Source: Lewinellaceae bacterium
GTDB taxonomy: Bacteria > Bacteroidota > Bacteroidia > Chitinophagales > Saprospiraceae
Assembly (NCBI GenBank): GCA_947476195.1
Contig: CANJPT010000018.1
Coordinates: forward strand, 1-47,645
DNA length: 47,645 nucleotides
Reading direction: 5' to 3'
The position numbers were made by a program, and so were the translations under genes. Of the stretch, positions 1-6,980 are shown one piece after another (the first letter of the stretch is position 1; every line of letters starts with the position of its first letter). The notes below the pieces were generated by a model, which made no database searches, had not been told where the DNA came from, and worked only from the letters and a program-made list of their open reading frames with translations.

Positions 1-427
1 CTTCATCCACCATCACCTCCTCCAAAGGTTTCAATGTTCCAAACAGCCCTTTGGCCTCGATCGCGTCTTTAAATCGACTGATCCGGGACAATGCCTGCGC
101 TTCGAGGATTATTTTCGCAAAAATCGGAAGCGTGCATGCCTTTGTGTGGTAATGGCCTATGTTGGCTTCTGCTTCGCTGATCCCTTCCAGAAAAAAGTCT
201 ACTTCGTTCCCGTTGGCTGTTTCAACCATCAGTGCATATTCCGCTTTCATTCCGTCCTGCCTTTCCCGATGAGATTTCTGTCCCTTCTGAAAGTAGAAGT
301 CTTGTTGGTCAAGGTTGTTCAATTTATCCTGCAGAATCAGAATGTCTCGCAGCAAGCCTTGAACGCCGGTAGTGGAAACTTTATCGGTGAGCAAGGGCAA
401 GATTCGGTCAAAGTAGATTTTTGACAT
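1..427 (-). CDS. Unrecognised protein, N-terminal part (runs off left edge)
   Basis: An open frame starts at ATG 427-425 on the minus strand and stays open without a stop to base 1, giving 142 residues of the N-terminus; the end lies outside the window. The protein begins MSKIYFDRILPLLTDK and is hydrophilic, mixed helical in character, with no signal peptide or membrane segment. Codon use looks like the neighbouring genes, and the frame is much more protein-like than the antisense reading. I do not recognise the family. It is divergent from the sensor kinase at 747, with about 320 bases between the two starts. Confidence 0.6.
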   Translation of the reverse strand, partial: MSKIYFDRILPLLTDKVSTTGVQGLLRDILILQDKLNNLDQQDFYFQKGQKSHRERQDGMKAEYALMVETANGNEVDFFLEGISEAEANIGHYHTKACTLPIFAKIILEAQALSRISRFKDAIEAKGLFGTLKPLEEVMVDE

Positions 428-640
428 GCAAGGTATTTTTTTTGGGGCTTATTAGTCGGGCGTGTTTGAATACAGGCGACTTTGGGTATGTTCGGATATT
501 GAATTTTGGCACTAGTTCCGGCTTCCTCTTTTTCCAGTTCAGGCCAGTCGCTGCAGCGGCCTTTTGATCGCCTTCACTGGACTCCTTCCCTCATTTTCAC
601 GAACAAAGTTAGGCATTCAAAACTGCAGTATTTTGAACAA

Positions 641-700
641 AATAACAAACGGTCGTATGGGCAAACCAACGGTCCTATGGGATAACCAACGGTACAGGTA
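641..700 (-). repeat. Triple 20-bp direct repeat, candidate LytTR operator (array 1)
   Basis: Three direct repeats have the ACGGT core at exactly 649, 669 and 689, a 20-bp period. The 9-base sites are 645-653, 665-673 and 685-693. On the minus strand they read ACCGTTTGT, ACCGTTGGT and ACCGTTGGT. All three fit the LytTR-domain pattern [TA][AC][CA]GTTN[AG][TG]. The last site ends 24 bases before the -7 box at 718, the expected place for an activator touching the -33 region. A LytTR regulator is encoded in the operon downstream, so autoregulation is the simplest inference. Confidence 0.7.
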
Positions 701-717
701 TCCCCATTTTCTCGGCG

Positions 718-725
718 TATCTTTG
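718..725 (+). promoter_or_regulatory. -7 promoter box of the sensor kinase operon
   Basis: TATCTTTG matches the Bacteroidota -7 consensus TAnnTTTG and lies 21 bases before the kinase ATG at 747. No good -33 TTTG is seen at the usual distance; the repeat array ends there instead, which fits an activator-dependent promoter. Confidence 0.55.
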
Positions 726-746
726 TCCACTACTCCTAAGAAGTTC

Positions 747-3620
747 ATGCGCTGTAATTATTCGCTTTTCTTTGTCTTCCCGCTGCTCCTGTTTGCTTCC
801 CTGCAACTGGAGGCGCAGGTCTATTATAAGCCGTATCATTTGTTCAGCATCCGCGATGGACTTGCGCAGCAGCAGGTGCGGGCTTTTTTGGAGGATTCCC
901 GTGGATTCGTCTGGATTGGCACCAATGCCGGGCTTTCTCGTTTCGACGGGCGTAGCCTTCAATCTTATCCTTCCCAGCAGGGTTTTGCCGGCAAACAGGT
1001 TTACGCTATTCTGGAGGCCCTTGATGGGGCCATCTGGTATCGCTCTGCAGATACGGTGTATGCCTTTGATGGTCGCAGGGAACGGACACTGCCTATGACG
1101 AATAGCTTTTGGCAGGCGCAGCCACCGTATCTCTGGCCACTGATCACCCTGGACATTCGCAAACGCCTGGGCCAACGGTATCCGGAGATCCGTGCGCTGG
1201 GGGATTCCTATACTTTGTTTACGGATACGGCTGGCGCAGCCATTGTAATCGACTGGGAAAAAAGACTTTGCCACCGTTTCCTGGATCGTTGTAGCACGAC
1301 GCCGCTGCCTAAAGATTTTCCGCGCATTGGGATTGAGGATTATACCTATTCTTTTTTAATTTGTCATAACAACTATTATACCTGGACGCCCCAGGGTCTC
1401 CAATGTGTGGCCCGATACCTGCCAGGGCCTGATTCGGTGCAGGTATTGCATCCGCTGGCGCCTTCGGTGTTCAACTATAACAACCACGTTGTAAATCATT
1501 TTTGGTACAGGGACGGGAATCAATACCATCGCATTGAATTGGGGAAATTCAACCGTCTGGACAAGATCGTGCTCGACCGTCAGCGCAGGCTGCATATTGC
1601 AACCGACGAAGGGTACGCGGTGATGTACCCCTACGGTCCGGAGTGGGTGGAACTGCCGCAGGCCACTTATCCCTGGTCGGTGCTAACAGACAGCCATGGA
1701 AGTCTTTGGATTGGTTCCAATAAGGACGGGATTGTCCAGTTGTTGCCCGGTAATTCGCATACGATTCTACATCCAATGCCGACGGATGATAATATTCATC
1801 AGATTTTCCCTGGCAAACTCAGCGGACCGGGCGGCGCGATGCTGTTTGGTGGCTACAAGGGCTTTTACCATCTAAAAAAGGGGCAGCCTGTGCTGTTTAA
1901 CCTGAACGAACCAGTTGAGGCCTTGAGCTGGGATGTGCATCGGCAATGTTATTGGGTGGCCGGCACCAGTCTTTACGGCATTGATCCGAGGTTTGAGCGG
2001 GTCGTTCAGACCCTTTCGTTGCCCTCCAAAGTTACCCTTGGAGCCGGACTTTCCGACCTGGAGGTAGCTGCGGATGGCAGCATTTGGGTGGCGGGTCGGG
2101 GCGGCATTTTGCACCTTGGTCCGGATGGGACGGAAAAGCAATTTTATGGGGTGCCCGGGCGTAGCAATTGTTTGTGGATTGATGTAGCCGGGATGCTATG
2201 GATTGGTAGCCAAAAGGGTCTTTTCTTTCTGGATCAGGGTAGCGATCAATTTGTTGCAGCGGCCGGTTATCTGACCAACAATCCGGTGAACAACCTGGTG
2301 CCGCTTCCGGATCATTATCTGGCGGTTGTGACCGATACCGAGCTGCTTTTGCTGGATATTCATCAGCAAGCCACCCCGATTCTGAAGGGATATTGGGCAG
2401 AGAAGAATGGTTTTCAATTGCTTGAAGCTTGCGACAACGGTGCTTGTTTCGATGGGACAAACCTTTGGATTCCGGCTGGGAATGGTATACAGCGGATCAA
2501 CCTGGCGAATCAGATCCTGAAGCCGATGGCCCGACCGGGTCTCCGACTGGAAAGCATCCACAATGAACCGATGGCTTTCTCTCAAATGGCACCGGAGCAA
2601 ATAGTGAAAGGCAATACGGTGGAGGTAGTGCTCAACCTGATCAACCTGAATGCAGGTGATTTTAGTTTGTCGTATTCCCTGAATGGGGGAGAATGGCAAA
2701 AAGCCAAATCTCAGACTACGGTATACGTTGTTGGATTAGAACAGGGCTCCAATACCCTGTTGTTTCGGGCCGAGATTCCGATGATCGCGGCTTCAGAATG
2801 GCCTTATGTTCAGGCGAGTGTTCAGGCAGAATTGCCAATAATGCAGCGCACCTTCATACAATGGTTGTTTTGGGGTGGAGGAATATTGTTGATTGGCTTT
2901 TTTATCAATTCCTGGTTGAAGGAGAAAAAGGAGAAAAAACTCAGGGCATTGCTGCATAAAACCCAATTGAGTACGGTACAAGCTCAATTGAATCCCCATA
3001 TCTTGTTCAATCTATTGAGTTCTTTGCAGAATTCCATCACTAACCGTGACAAGATGGAGGCTTCAGAGCATTTGGTCCGCATTGCCCGGTTGATTCGGGA
3101 GATCCTGGAGCTTTCGATTGCGCCCGCTCCGAACGCCCGTTATCCATTTCCAACCATTTCGTTGCGCCATGAGATTCGCTTTCTCGATAATTATCTGCAA
3201 TTGGAATCGATGCAGCACACGCCCAATTTCAAATATGAGATCAGGAATGAGGTGACCACTGATCCGGAACGTATTTTTATTCCGCCGCTTTTGGTGCAGC
3301 CATTGGCTGAAAATGCGGTGATTCATGGTATCAAGCCTCAAGCCGGGAAGGCCAGTTTTATTCGCATAATTTTTCGGGAAGATGGGGACGATCTGGTCAT
3401 TTCGGTTGAAGATGATGGGGCAGGGCCGTCGGGAGCTTCTGGTGCGCGGTCGGTCTTGTTCAGACATCGATCCAGGGGGGGAGAATTGTTGCAAAAGCGA
3501 TTATATTTGATGGGCAAGCTTGGGTTTCCAGCGAAATGGCTGGTGGAATTAAGGCCGGAGGGTGGGACGGTTGCGGAGATTCGAATTCGGAAGATAGAAG
3601 ACTTGATACAAAAGAACTAA
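747..3620 (+). CDS. Propeller sensor histidine kinase (LytS/His_kinase type)
   Basis: Membrane sensor kinase of 957 residues that should pass phosphate to the LytTR regulator encoded next. A signal peptide (start MRCNYSLFF, end LEAQ) leads into a periplasmic beta-propeller with Reg_prop-like repeats such as DSRGFVWIGTNAGLSRFDG and GSLWIGSNKDGI, then a Y_Y_Y-like Ig domain, one membrane helix near residues 705-724, and a cytoplasmic His_kinase/HATPase pair. The phospho-acceptor is His751 in LNPHILFNLL; Asn856 sits in the N box (PLAENAVIHG) and DDGAGPSG is the G1 box. The start at 747 is chosen because it gives a clean signal peptide just after a promoter box. The ligand cannot be told from sequence. 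Unlike hybrid HTCS regulators, the kinase and regulator are separate proteins. Confidence 0.92.
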   Translation: MRCNYSLFFVFPLLLFASLQLEAQVYYKPYHLFSIRDGLAQQQVRAFLEDSRGFVWIGTNAGLSRFDGRSLQSYPSQQGFAGKQVYAILEALDGAIWYRSADTVYAFDGRRERTLPMTNSFWQAQPPYLWPLITLDIRKRLGQRYPEIRALGDSYTLFTDTAGAAIVIDWEKRLCHRFLDRCSTTPLPKDFPRIGIEDYTYSFLICHNNYYTWTPQGLQCVARYLPGPDSVQVLHPLAPSVFNYNNHVVNHFWYRDGNQYHRIELGKFNRLDKIVLDRQRRLHIATDEGYAVMYPYGPEWVELPQATYPWSVLTDSHGSLWIGSNKDGIVQLLPGNSHTILHPMPTDDNIHQIFPGKLSGPGGAMLFGGYKGFYHLKKGQPVLFNLNEPVEALSWDVHRQCYWVAGTSLYGIDPRFERVVQTLSLPSKVTLGAGLSDLEVAADGSIWVAGRGGILHLGPDGTEKQFYGVPGRSNCLWIDVAGMLWIGSQKGLFFLDQGSDQFVAAAGYLTNNPVNNLVPLPDHYLAVVTDTELLLLDIHQQATPILKGYWAEKNGFQLLEACDNGACFDGTNLWIPAGNGIQRINLANQILKPMARPGLRLESIHNEPMAFSQMAPEQIVKGNTVEVVLNLINLNAGDFSLSYSLNGGEWQKAKSQTTVYVVGLEQGSNTLLFRAEIPMIAASEWPYVQASVQAELPIMQRTFIQWLFWGGGILLIGFFINSWLKEKKEKKLRALLHKTQLSTVQAQLNPHILFNLLSSLQNSITNRDKMEASEHLVRIARLIREILELSIAPAPNARYPFPTISLRHEIRFLDNYLQLESMQHTPNFKYEIRNEVTTDPERIFIPPLLVQPLAENAVIHGIKPQAGKASFIRIIFREDGDDLVISVEDDGAGPSGASGARSVLFRHRSRGGELLQKRLYLMGKLGFPAKWLVELRPEGGTVAEIRIRKIEDLIQKN

Positions 3621-3646
3621 AATTAGCAGACCATATTACTGGATAT

Positions 3647-3696
3647 TTTAGATCCAGACCTATTAGGTTTTTGAAACTTTTAGGTTTGGGTCTAAA
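3647..3696 (+). other. Inverted repeat between kinase and regulator genes
   Basis: Arms of 14 bases at 3647-3660 and 3683-3696 flank a 22-base loop. Two positions are not Watson-Crick matches but become G-U pairs in RNA, so the transcript could form a fully paired 14-bp stem. It lies in the 122-base gap between the two coding regions and has no U-run right after it, so it looks more like a processing or differential-expression hairpin than a terminator. Confidence 0.4.
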
Positions 3697-3742
3697 TCAA
3701 AAAGTTCCAGAAGTATGTATTCAGACACATAAAATCAAAAAA

Positions 3743-4525
3743 ATGCGAGCCATCCTAATCGAAGACAATCCCCAAATCAGGGAACTGATCAAAAGCCTGT
3801 TGGCGATCCATTGTCCCGGCGTGACCGTTGTGGGTGAATCGGAAAGCATCGAAGCGGGCACTGTACTACTCTCTACGGTACCGGCTGATCTTTGGCTACT
3901 CGATATAGAGTTGCAGGATGGGACCGTCTTTGAACTACTGGACCGCCTGAATCCGGCATTGTTTGACAATGTGGGGATGGTCTTTCTGACGGCCTTCAGT
4001 ACCTACGAATATGTGATTCAGGCCCTGCAAAAGTCAGCCGTGGAATATTTGCTCAAGCCCATAGATCCGGAGCAATTGCGGGTGGCGGTGGCTAAAGTGC
4101 AGAAAGAGATTTCAAACAGGAGTTTACGCAATCAGTTGGACGAACTCCGGCGTTTAGTGGCTCGGCCGGAAAGTGTCCCTACCCACATAGAAAAAATTCC
4201 GATTTTTCTTGCCAAAGGCGTGGTCAATTTTCTGACGCTGAGTGATATCTTGTACTTTGAGGGTGAAGACATTCTGACCTTCATCCATAGTGCTGCGGAC
4301 CAAACTATTGTTTCTTCCGTCCGCAACCTTGGGTTTTACAGCGATTTACTCTTAAAGCGTGGCGGCTTTATTCGGGTATCCAAAAAACATTTGGTGAACA
4401 CGATGTATATCGATCGGTTTGATCCGGTAGACGGGTCGGTATATTTGAGCAACGGCGTCGCATTATTGGCAAGCCGGCGGGGTGGTCAGCAATTGTTGGC
4501 GTTTTTCCGGGGGATATTTGAGTGA
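3743..4525 (+). CDS. LytTR-family response regulator
   Basis: DNA-binding response regulator of 260 residues. The receiver domain (about 1-125) has the acidic pair Glu7/Asp8, phospho-acceptor Asp54 in WLLDIELQDG, Thr82 and Lys104 in LLKPIDP. The C-terminal half (about 155-258) is a LytTR DNA-binding domain with typical segments such as LSDILYFEGEDILTFIH and FIRVSKKHLVN. The frame is open further upstream, but ATG 3743 gives the normal receiver start MRAILIEDN and the extension overlaps the kinase end. It follows the propeller kinase and is its likely partner. The two triple-repeat arrays in this window match the known LytTR site pattern and are its predicted targets. Confidence 0.93.
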   Translation: MRAILIEDNPQIRELIKSLLAIHCPGVTVVGESESIEAGTVLLSTVPADLWLLDIELQDGTVFELLDRLNPALFDNVGMVFLTAFSTYEYVIQALQKSAVEYLLKPIDPEQLRVAVAKVQKEISNRSLRNQLDELRRLVARPESVPTHIEKIPIFLAKGVVNFLTLSDILYFEGEDILTFIHSAADQTIVSSVRNLGFYSDLLLKRGGFIRVSKKHLVNTMYIDRFDPVDGSVYLSNGVALLASRRGGQQLLAFFRGIFE

Positions 4526-4553
4526 GGTTTTTGGGTATCGAATTTGATGCCTT

Positions 4554-5141
4554 TTACCGTTGATTTTTCTGAAATTTCAACGCAAGATCCCTGTTGGAAT
4601 AGGCAGCCGTAAGTTTCGGATTGAGTTCAATTGCTTTGGTGAAATCTGCTATTGCCTTGTCCCATTGTTTATCGTGACAGTAGGCCAAACCGCGGTTGAG
4701 GTAGAATTGCGCATTTTTTGAATCGAGTCCGATAGATATGGAGAAGTTAACGATAGCCTCATCCCATTTTTCAAGCATACCGTATGTGCTGGCAAGGCTA
4801 TTATAGGTACTCGGGTTTTTAGGATCGATCTTAATTGCGATCAGGTAATCGGCAATTGCTTTGTCTGATTGTTGCAGGCTTGCATAGGAAATCGCCCTGT
4901 TGGTATAAGCAAGTGAATTCGTGGGGTTAATACCAATTTCTTTTGTGTAGTCATTTATTGATTTTTCAAATAGTCCTTGTTTGAAGTATATACCTCCACG
5001 GTTAAAATAAGCGTTTGAATTTGTTGGATTTAGTTCTATGGCCTTGGTAAAGTCACTCAATGCCTGTTCGTATTTTTCTTCTTTGAGATAAACTAAGCCC
5101 CGTTTTTGGTAGGCAGCTTCAAATTTAGGTTCAATTTCCAA
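4554..5141 (-). CDS. TPR part of the broken TMTC-like protein
   Basis: A 195-residue stretch of about five and a half tetratricopeptide repeats with the usual 34-residue spacing, for example NAYFNRGGIYFKQGLFEKS and TAAYSNRDLALKFQKNQR at the end. The same frame is open upstream of the first ATG (5141) to about 5330 and encodes one more TPR (YLNRGNYYRKNDNNDLAIAD) plus the linker seen in TMTC proteins, which shows that ATG 5141 is only an internal methionine. It could be a free TPR protein if re-initiation occurs, but a single gene with the membrane part is far more likely. Confidence 0.6.
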   Translation of the reverse strand: MEIEPKFEAAYQKRGLVYLKEEKYEQALSDFTKAIELNPTNSNAYFNRGGIYFKQGLFEKSINDYTKEIGINPTNSLAYTNRAISYASLQQSDKAIADYLIAIKIDPKNPSTYNSLASTYGMLEKWDEAIVNFSISIGLDSKNAQFYLNRGLAYCHDKQWDKAIADFTKAIELNPKLTAAYSNRDLALKFQKNQR

Positions 5142-5307
5142 GGTTTTAGTATAATCAGCTATGGCCAGATCATTGTTGTCATTTTTTCTATAATAATTAC
5201 CCCGATTTAAATAGCCTCTGGCCTTATTTGGAGATTTTGATACGACATCATTCCAAAGCGTAAATTCAGTTTTCCAGACTTTGTTTCTTTCATAAGTCAG
5301 AAATGAA

Positions 5308-6465
5308 TTAGAGGCTATAATAGCGCCTATAAATAGCTATGGCTAAAAACTTGTTTTTATTCCAGCATAAATGGAATATTAGGGAGCTAACAAGGATAAA
5401 AAAACCAACGGAAGGGAGGTAGGTGCGGTGTTCAACAATCACATCATCGATTGGTATGATGCTTGATTCGATGGATAGGGTAAGGAAAAACCAGCATATT
5501 CCAAAAGAAACAATCCTGTTTTTATTGTAAATATATATGGCAAGTAAGATTAAAGCAGAAAGGGTCAGAAAGCTTAAAAAAGTTCTTATTTCAAAAAAAC
5601 GCATTGAAACAGGAAAGTCATAGTCCAAATTCTGATGAATTGGTAAGCATAGCAGTTGAATATATTTTAAAATAACACTGAACTGTGTAAATAAATAAGT
5701 GAATGGGCTTAATATGTTATTATGGGCACTGGAAGGCGGAATCGTCTCAAAGAAAACAAATGAAGCCTTCGAAACAATCAGAATAGCAGCACAAATGAAC
5801 AAAGCGATTAACCGAGTGCTCTGCTTGTTCAATTTATGGGCAAAAACTACCTTTTCTTGTAAAAAGAAAATCTCCAGCAGCATGATTGCGAATGGCAATG
5901 TGAAGGTGTTTTCTTTCGTGCCAAAGGCTAATATTGCTGAAATAATAGCCCCGGTGTAGCATAGATATTTCCAAATATTTTCCTTATTTATTAATCGGGC
6001 CTTTAGATAAAGGGATAATGAAAGCAGGTAAAACAGCGCTGCCAAAGATGCCATTCGTTGGACGATATAAGTAACGCTTTCAGTCGCCAATGGATGGGAA
6101 ACAAACAATAAAGCCGTAGATAAGGCGATTAGATTTTTATGTCTTGTGATCGGATTATTCTGAAGGATTGGAGCAGAAAACAGGAGGGCTGTAAACCAGT
6201 ATACCAGGCAAGCGTTGATCAGATGAATGGCTAGGTTTACATAATGCCAGTACTTAATATCAAACTGGTTGAAATGATAATTAAGCACAAAGGTAGAGAC
6301 AGCAACGATACGTCGTTCATCCAAATTGAACCAACCCTTTACGTTGGATAAATTTTGCAAATTTTTATGCTCGACGATATTTCTAAAATCGTCAAATTGA
6401 AAGGAACAATCAAATGAATTGGAATAAATAGCAATCCCTAGCAATATCATAAGGCCCAGGCCCAA
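5308..6465 (-). CDS. Membrane part of the broken TMTC-like protein
   Basis: This 385-residue open frame begins at a TTG (6465-6463) and holds about ten hydrophobic segments. Signature segments of TMTC-like GT-C enzymes are visible: FQFDDFRNIVEH in the first loop (the DD is the usual catalytic/metal position), HPLATESVTYIVQRMASLAA, FGTKENTFTLPFAI and VEHRTYLPSVGFF. It ends in an unrelated tail, AIYRRYYSL, caused by the frameshift near 5331. The true start is probably ATG 6568, out of frame by one base in the A9 tract. Such proteins transfer sugars from lipid donors to extracytoplasmic proteins in eukaryotes; the bacterial role is unproven. Confidence 0.6.
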   Translation of the reverse strand: MGLGLMILLGIAIYSNSFDCSFQFDDFRNIVEHKNLQNLSNVKGWFNLDERRIVAVSTFVLNYHFNQFDIKYWHYVNLAIHLINACLVYWFTALLFSAPILQNNPITRHKNLIALSTALLFVSHPLATESVTYIVQRMASLAALFYLLSLSLYLKARLINKENIWKYLCYTGAIISAILAFGTKENTFTLPFAIMLLEIFFLQEKVVFAHKLNKQSTRLIALFICAAILIVSKASFVFFETIPPSSAHNNILSPFTYLFTQFSVILKYIQLLCLPIHQNLDYDFPVSMRFFEIRTFLSFLTLSALILLAIYIYNKNRIVSFGICWFFLTLSIESSIIPIDDVIVEHRTYLPSVGFFILVSSLIFHLCWNKNKFLAIAIYRRYYSL

Positions 6466-6613
6466 TATGTCAGCATATTGGAAGGTAGCTTCTTTTTCTG
6501 TTGGTTTCTGTACGGAATGGGGTATTTTCTTTTCTGAAGCGATTTTAGGCAGGTCCTTTTTTTTTCATGGTTTTGGCTACGCTTGAAGTTATAAATAAGT
6601 TTTATTTGTAATT

Positions 6614-6657
6614 GGTTAGCACGATCTGAAAATCCCTTTGGGATTTTTAAAAGATGC
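6614..6657 (+). repeat. 44-bp inverted repeat, left copy
   Basis: This copy starts GGTTAGCACGAT and ends AAAAGATGC. It matches the reverse complement of 6789-6832 at 41 of 44 positions. Each copy contains its own short palindrome (AAAATCCC, 3-base loop, GGGATTTTT), so each can fold into a hairpin alone and the two can pair with each other. The arrangement resembles REP/BIME-type elements or a MITE-like unit. Confidence 0.75.
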
Positions 6658-6705
6658 TTGTCATTCCTCAAAAATATGGAATAAAACCATTCTAAAATCA
6701 AAAAA

Positions 6706-6765
6706 AATAACCAACGGTGAAATATCGCAAGCAACGGTTCATTGGGCGAACCAACGGTAATACCC
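6706..6765 (-). repeat. Triple 20-bp direct repeat, candidate LytTR operator (array 2)
   Basis: ACGGT cores lie at 6714, 6734 and 6754, exactly 20 bases apart as in array 1. The 9-base sites are 6710-6718, 6730-6738 and 6750-6758; on the minus strand they read ACCGTTGGT, ACCGTTGCT and ACCGTTGGT. Two fit the LytTR pattern fully and the middle one differs at one position. The orientation relative to the protease (plus strand) is the same as array 1 to the kinase, but the protease promoter box is about 200 bases away, so the target could be the TMTC-like gene or an unrecognised short transcript instead. Confidence 0.65.
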
Positions 6766-6788
6766 CAAAGTGCTTTTGAAACTGTTTA

Positions 6789-6832
6789 GCATCTTTTAAA
6801 AATCCCGAAGGGATTTTGAGTTCGTGCTAACC
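6789..6832 (-). repeat. 44-bp inverted repeat, right copy
   Basis: Reverse complement of the left copy (6614-6657) with three differences; similarity continues weakly for about seven bases past the outer ends (TAATTGG against TAACTGG). The internal palindrome here has a GAA loop. Together the copies bracket the triple repeat array almost symmetrically. Confidence 0.75.
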
Positions 6833-6964
6833 AGTTATGTGTTTTTTTGAAATAACTGTTAACCTGCCAACAATGAAGACCTGGCTATTGTTGAAAAAAA
6901 TCACTTATTTTTGTTAAAATTTTTCGCCTGATAAGTTTGGTCCAAGAAGGTTTCCCAAAGGCCA

Positions 6965-6972
6965 TACTTTTG
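6965..6972 (+). promoter_or_regulatory. -7 promoter box of the protease gene
   Basis: TACTTTTG fits TAnnTTTG and ends only eight bases before the ATG at 6981, so the transcript would have a leader of only a few bases. A TTTG at 6936-6939 is a possible, slightly distant, -33 element. Confidence 0.5.
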
Positions 6973-6980
6973 CATCTAAG

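Larger units (their letters stand above)
428..746. other. Intergenic region with promoter and repeat array
   Basis: This 319-base gap separates two divergent genes. It holds the three-copy 20-bp repeat array (641-700) and a TAnnTTTG promoter box (718-725), both serving the kinase on the right. A longer open frame for the kinase can be read back to 564, but that extension runs through the array and the promoter and has no protein-like character, so I treat it as noncoding. I see no convincing promoter for the leftward gene. Confidence 0.6.
4554..6568 (-). pseudogene. TMTC-like membrane glycosyltransferase with TPRs, two frameshifts
   Basis: The whole locus reads as one gene interrupted twice. 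From ATG 6568-6566 the frame MKKKDLPKIASEKK continues into the membrane part only if the nine-A tract (plus positions 6557-6565) is read as eight. The membrane part then runs off frame at about 5331-5333 (AAA on plus), where removing one base joins it to the TPR part through YERNKVWKTEFTLWND. The total length of 2015 bases minus two gives 671 codons, consistent with two single-base insertions and a 670-residue protein. Homologous architecture is the TMTC/PMT-like GT-C family. It may be a decaying gene, a phase-variable gene, or carry assembly errors. Confidence 0.7.
6569..6980. other. Intergenic region with array, inverted repeats and promoters
   Basis: This 412-base gap lies between the divergent TMTC-like gene and the protease. 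It contains the 44-bp inverted repeats 6614-6657 and 6789-6832, the triple 20-bp array between them (6706-6765), a possible minus-strand -7 box TATTTTTG (6676-6669) toward the TMTC-like gene, and plus-strand boxes TATTTTTG (6906-6913) and TACTTTTG (6965-6972) toward the protease. A leftward open frame can be read across part of it, but it crosses both repeat types and has no protein-like character. Confidence 0.6.

Noticed and set aside
549-558. CGCTGCAGCG palindrome upstream of the kinase
   Set aside because: Ten bases only, no repeat elsewhere and no positional logic; within chance expectation.
564-746. 61-codon N-terminal extension of the sensor kinase
   Set aside because: It runs through the repeat array and promoter box, and a clean signal peptide starts at 747.
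3536-3742. 69-codon N-terminal extension of the LytTR regulator
   Set aside because: It overlaps the kinase end and the hairpin; the receiver domain starts normally at 3743.
4556-4564. A single ACCGTTGAT matching the LytTR pattern
   Set aside because: It stands alone in the convergent gap at the 3' end of two genes, without the 20-bp partners.
4554-5141. TPR segment as an independent small TPR protein
   Set aside because: The same frame continues upstream with another TPR and the TMTC linker, so it is the 3' part of a frameshifted gene.
6447-6734. 95-codon minus-strand frame upstream of the TMTC-like gene
   Set aside because: It crosses the inverted repeat and part of array 2, and the true frame lies in another phase from ATG 6568.
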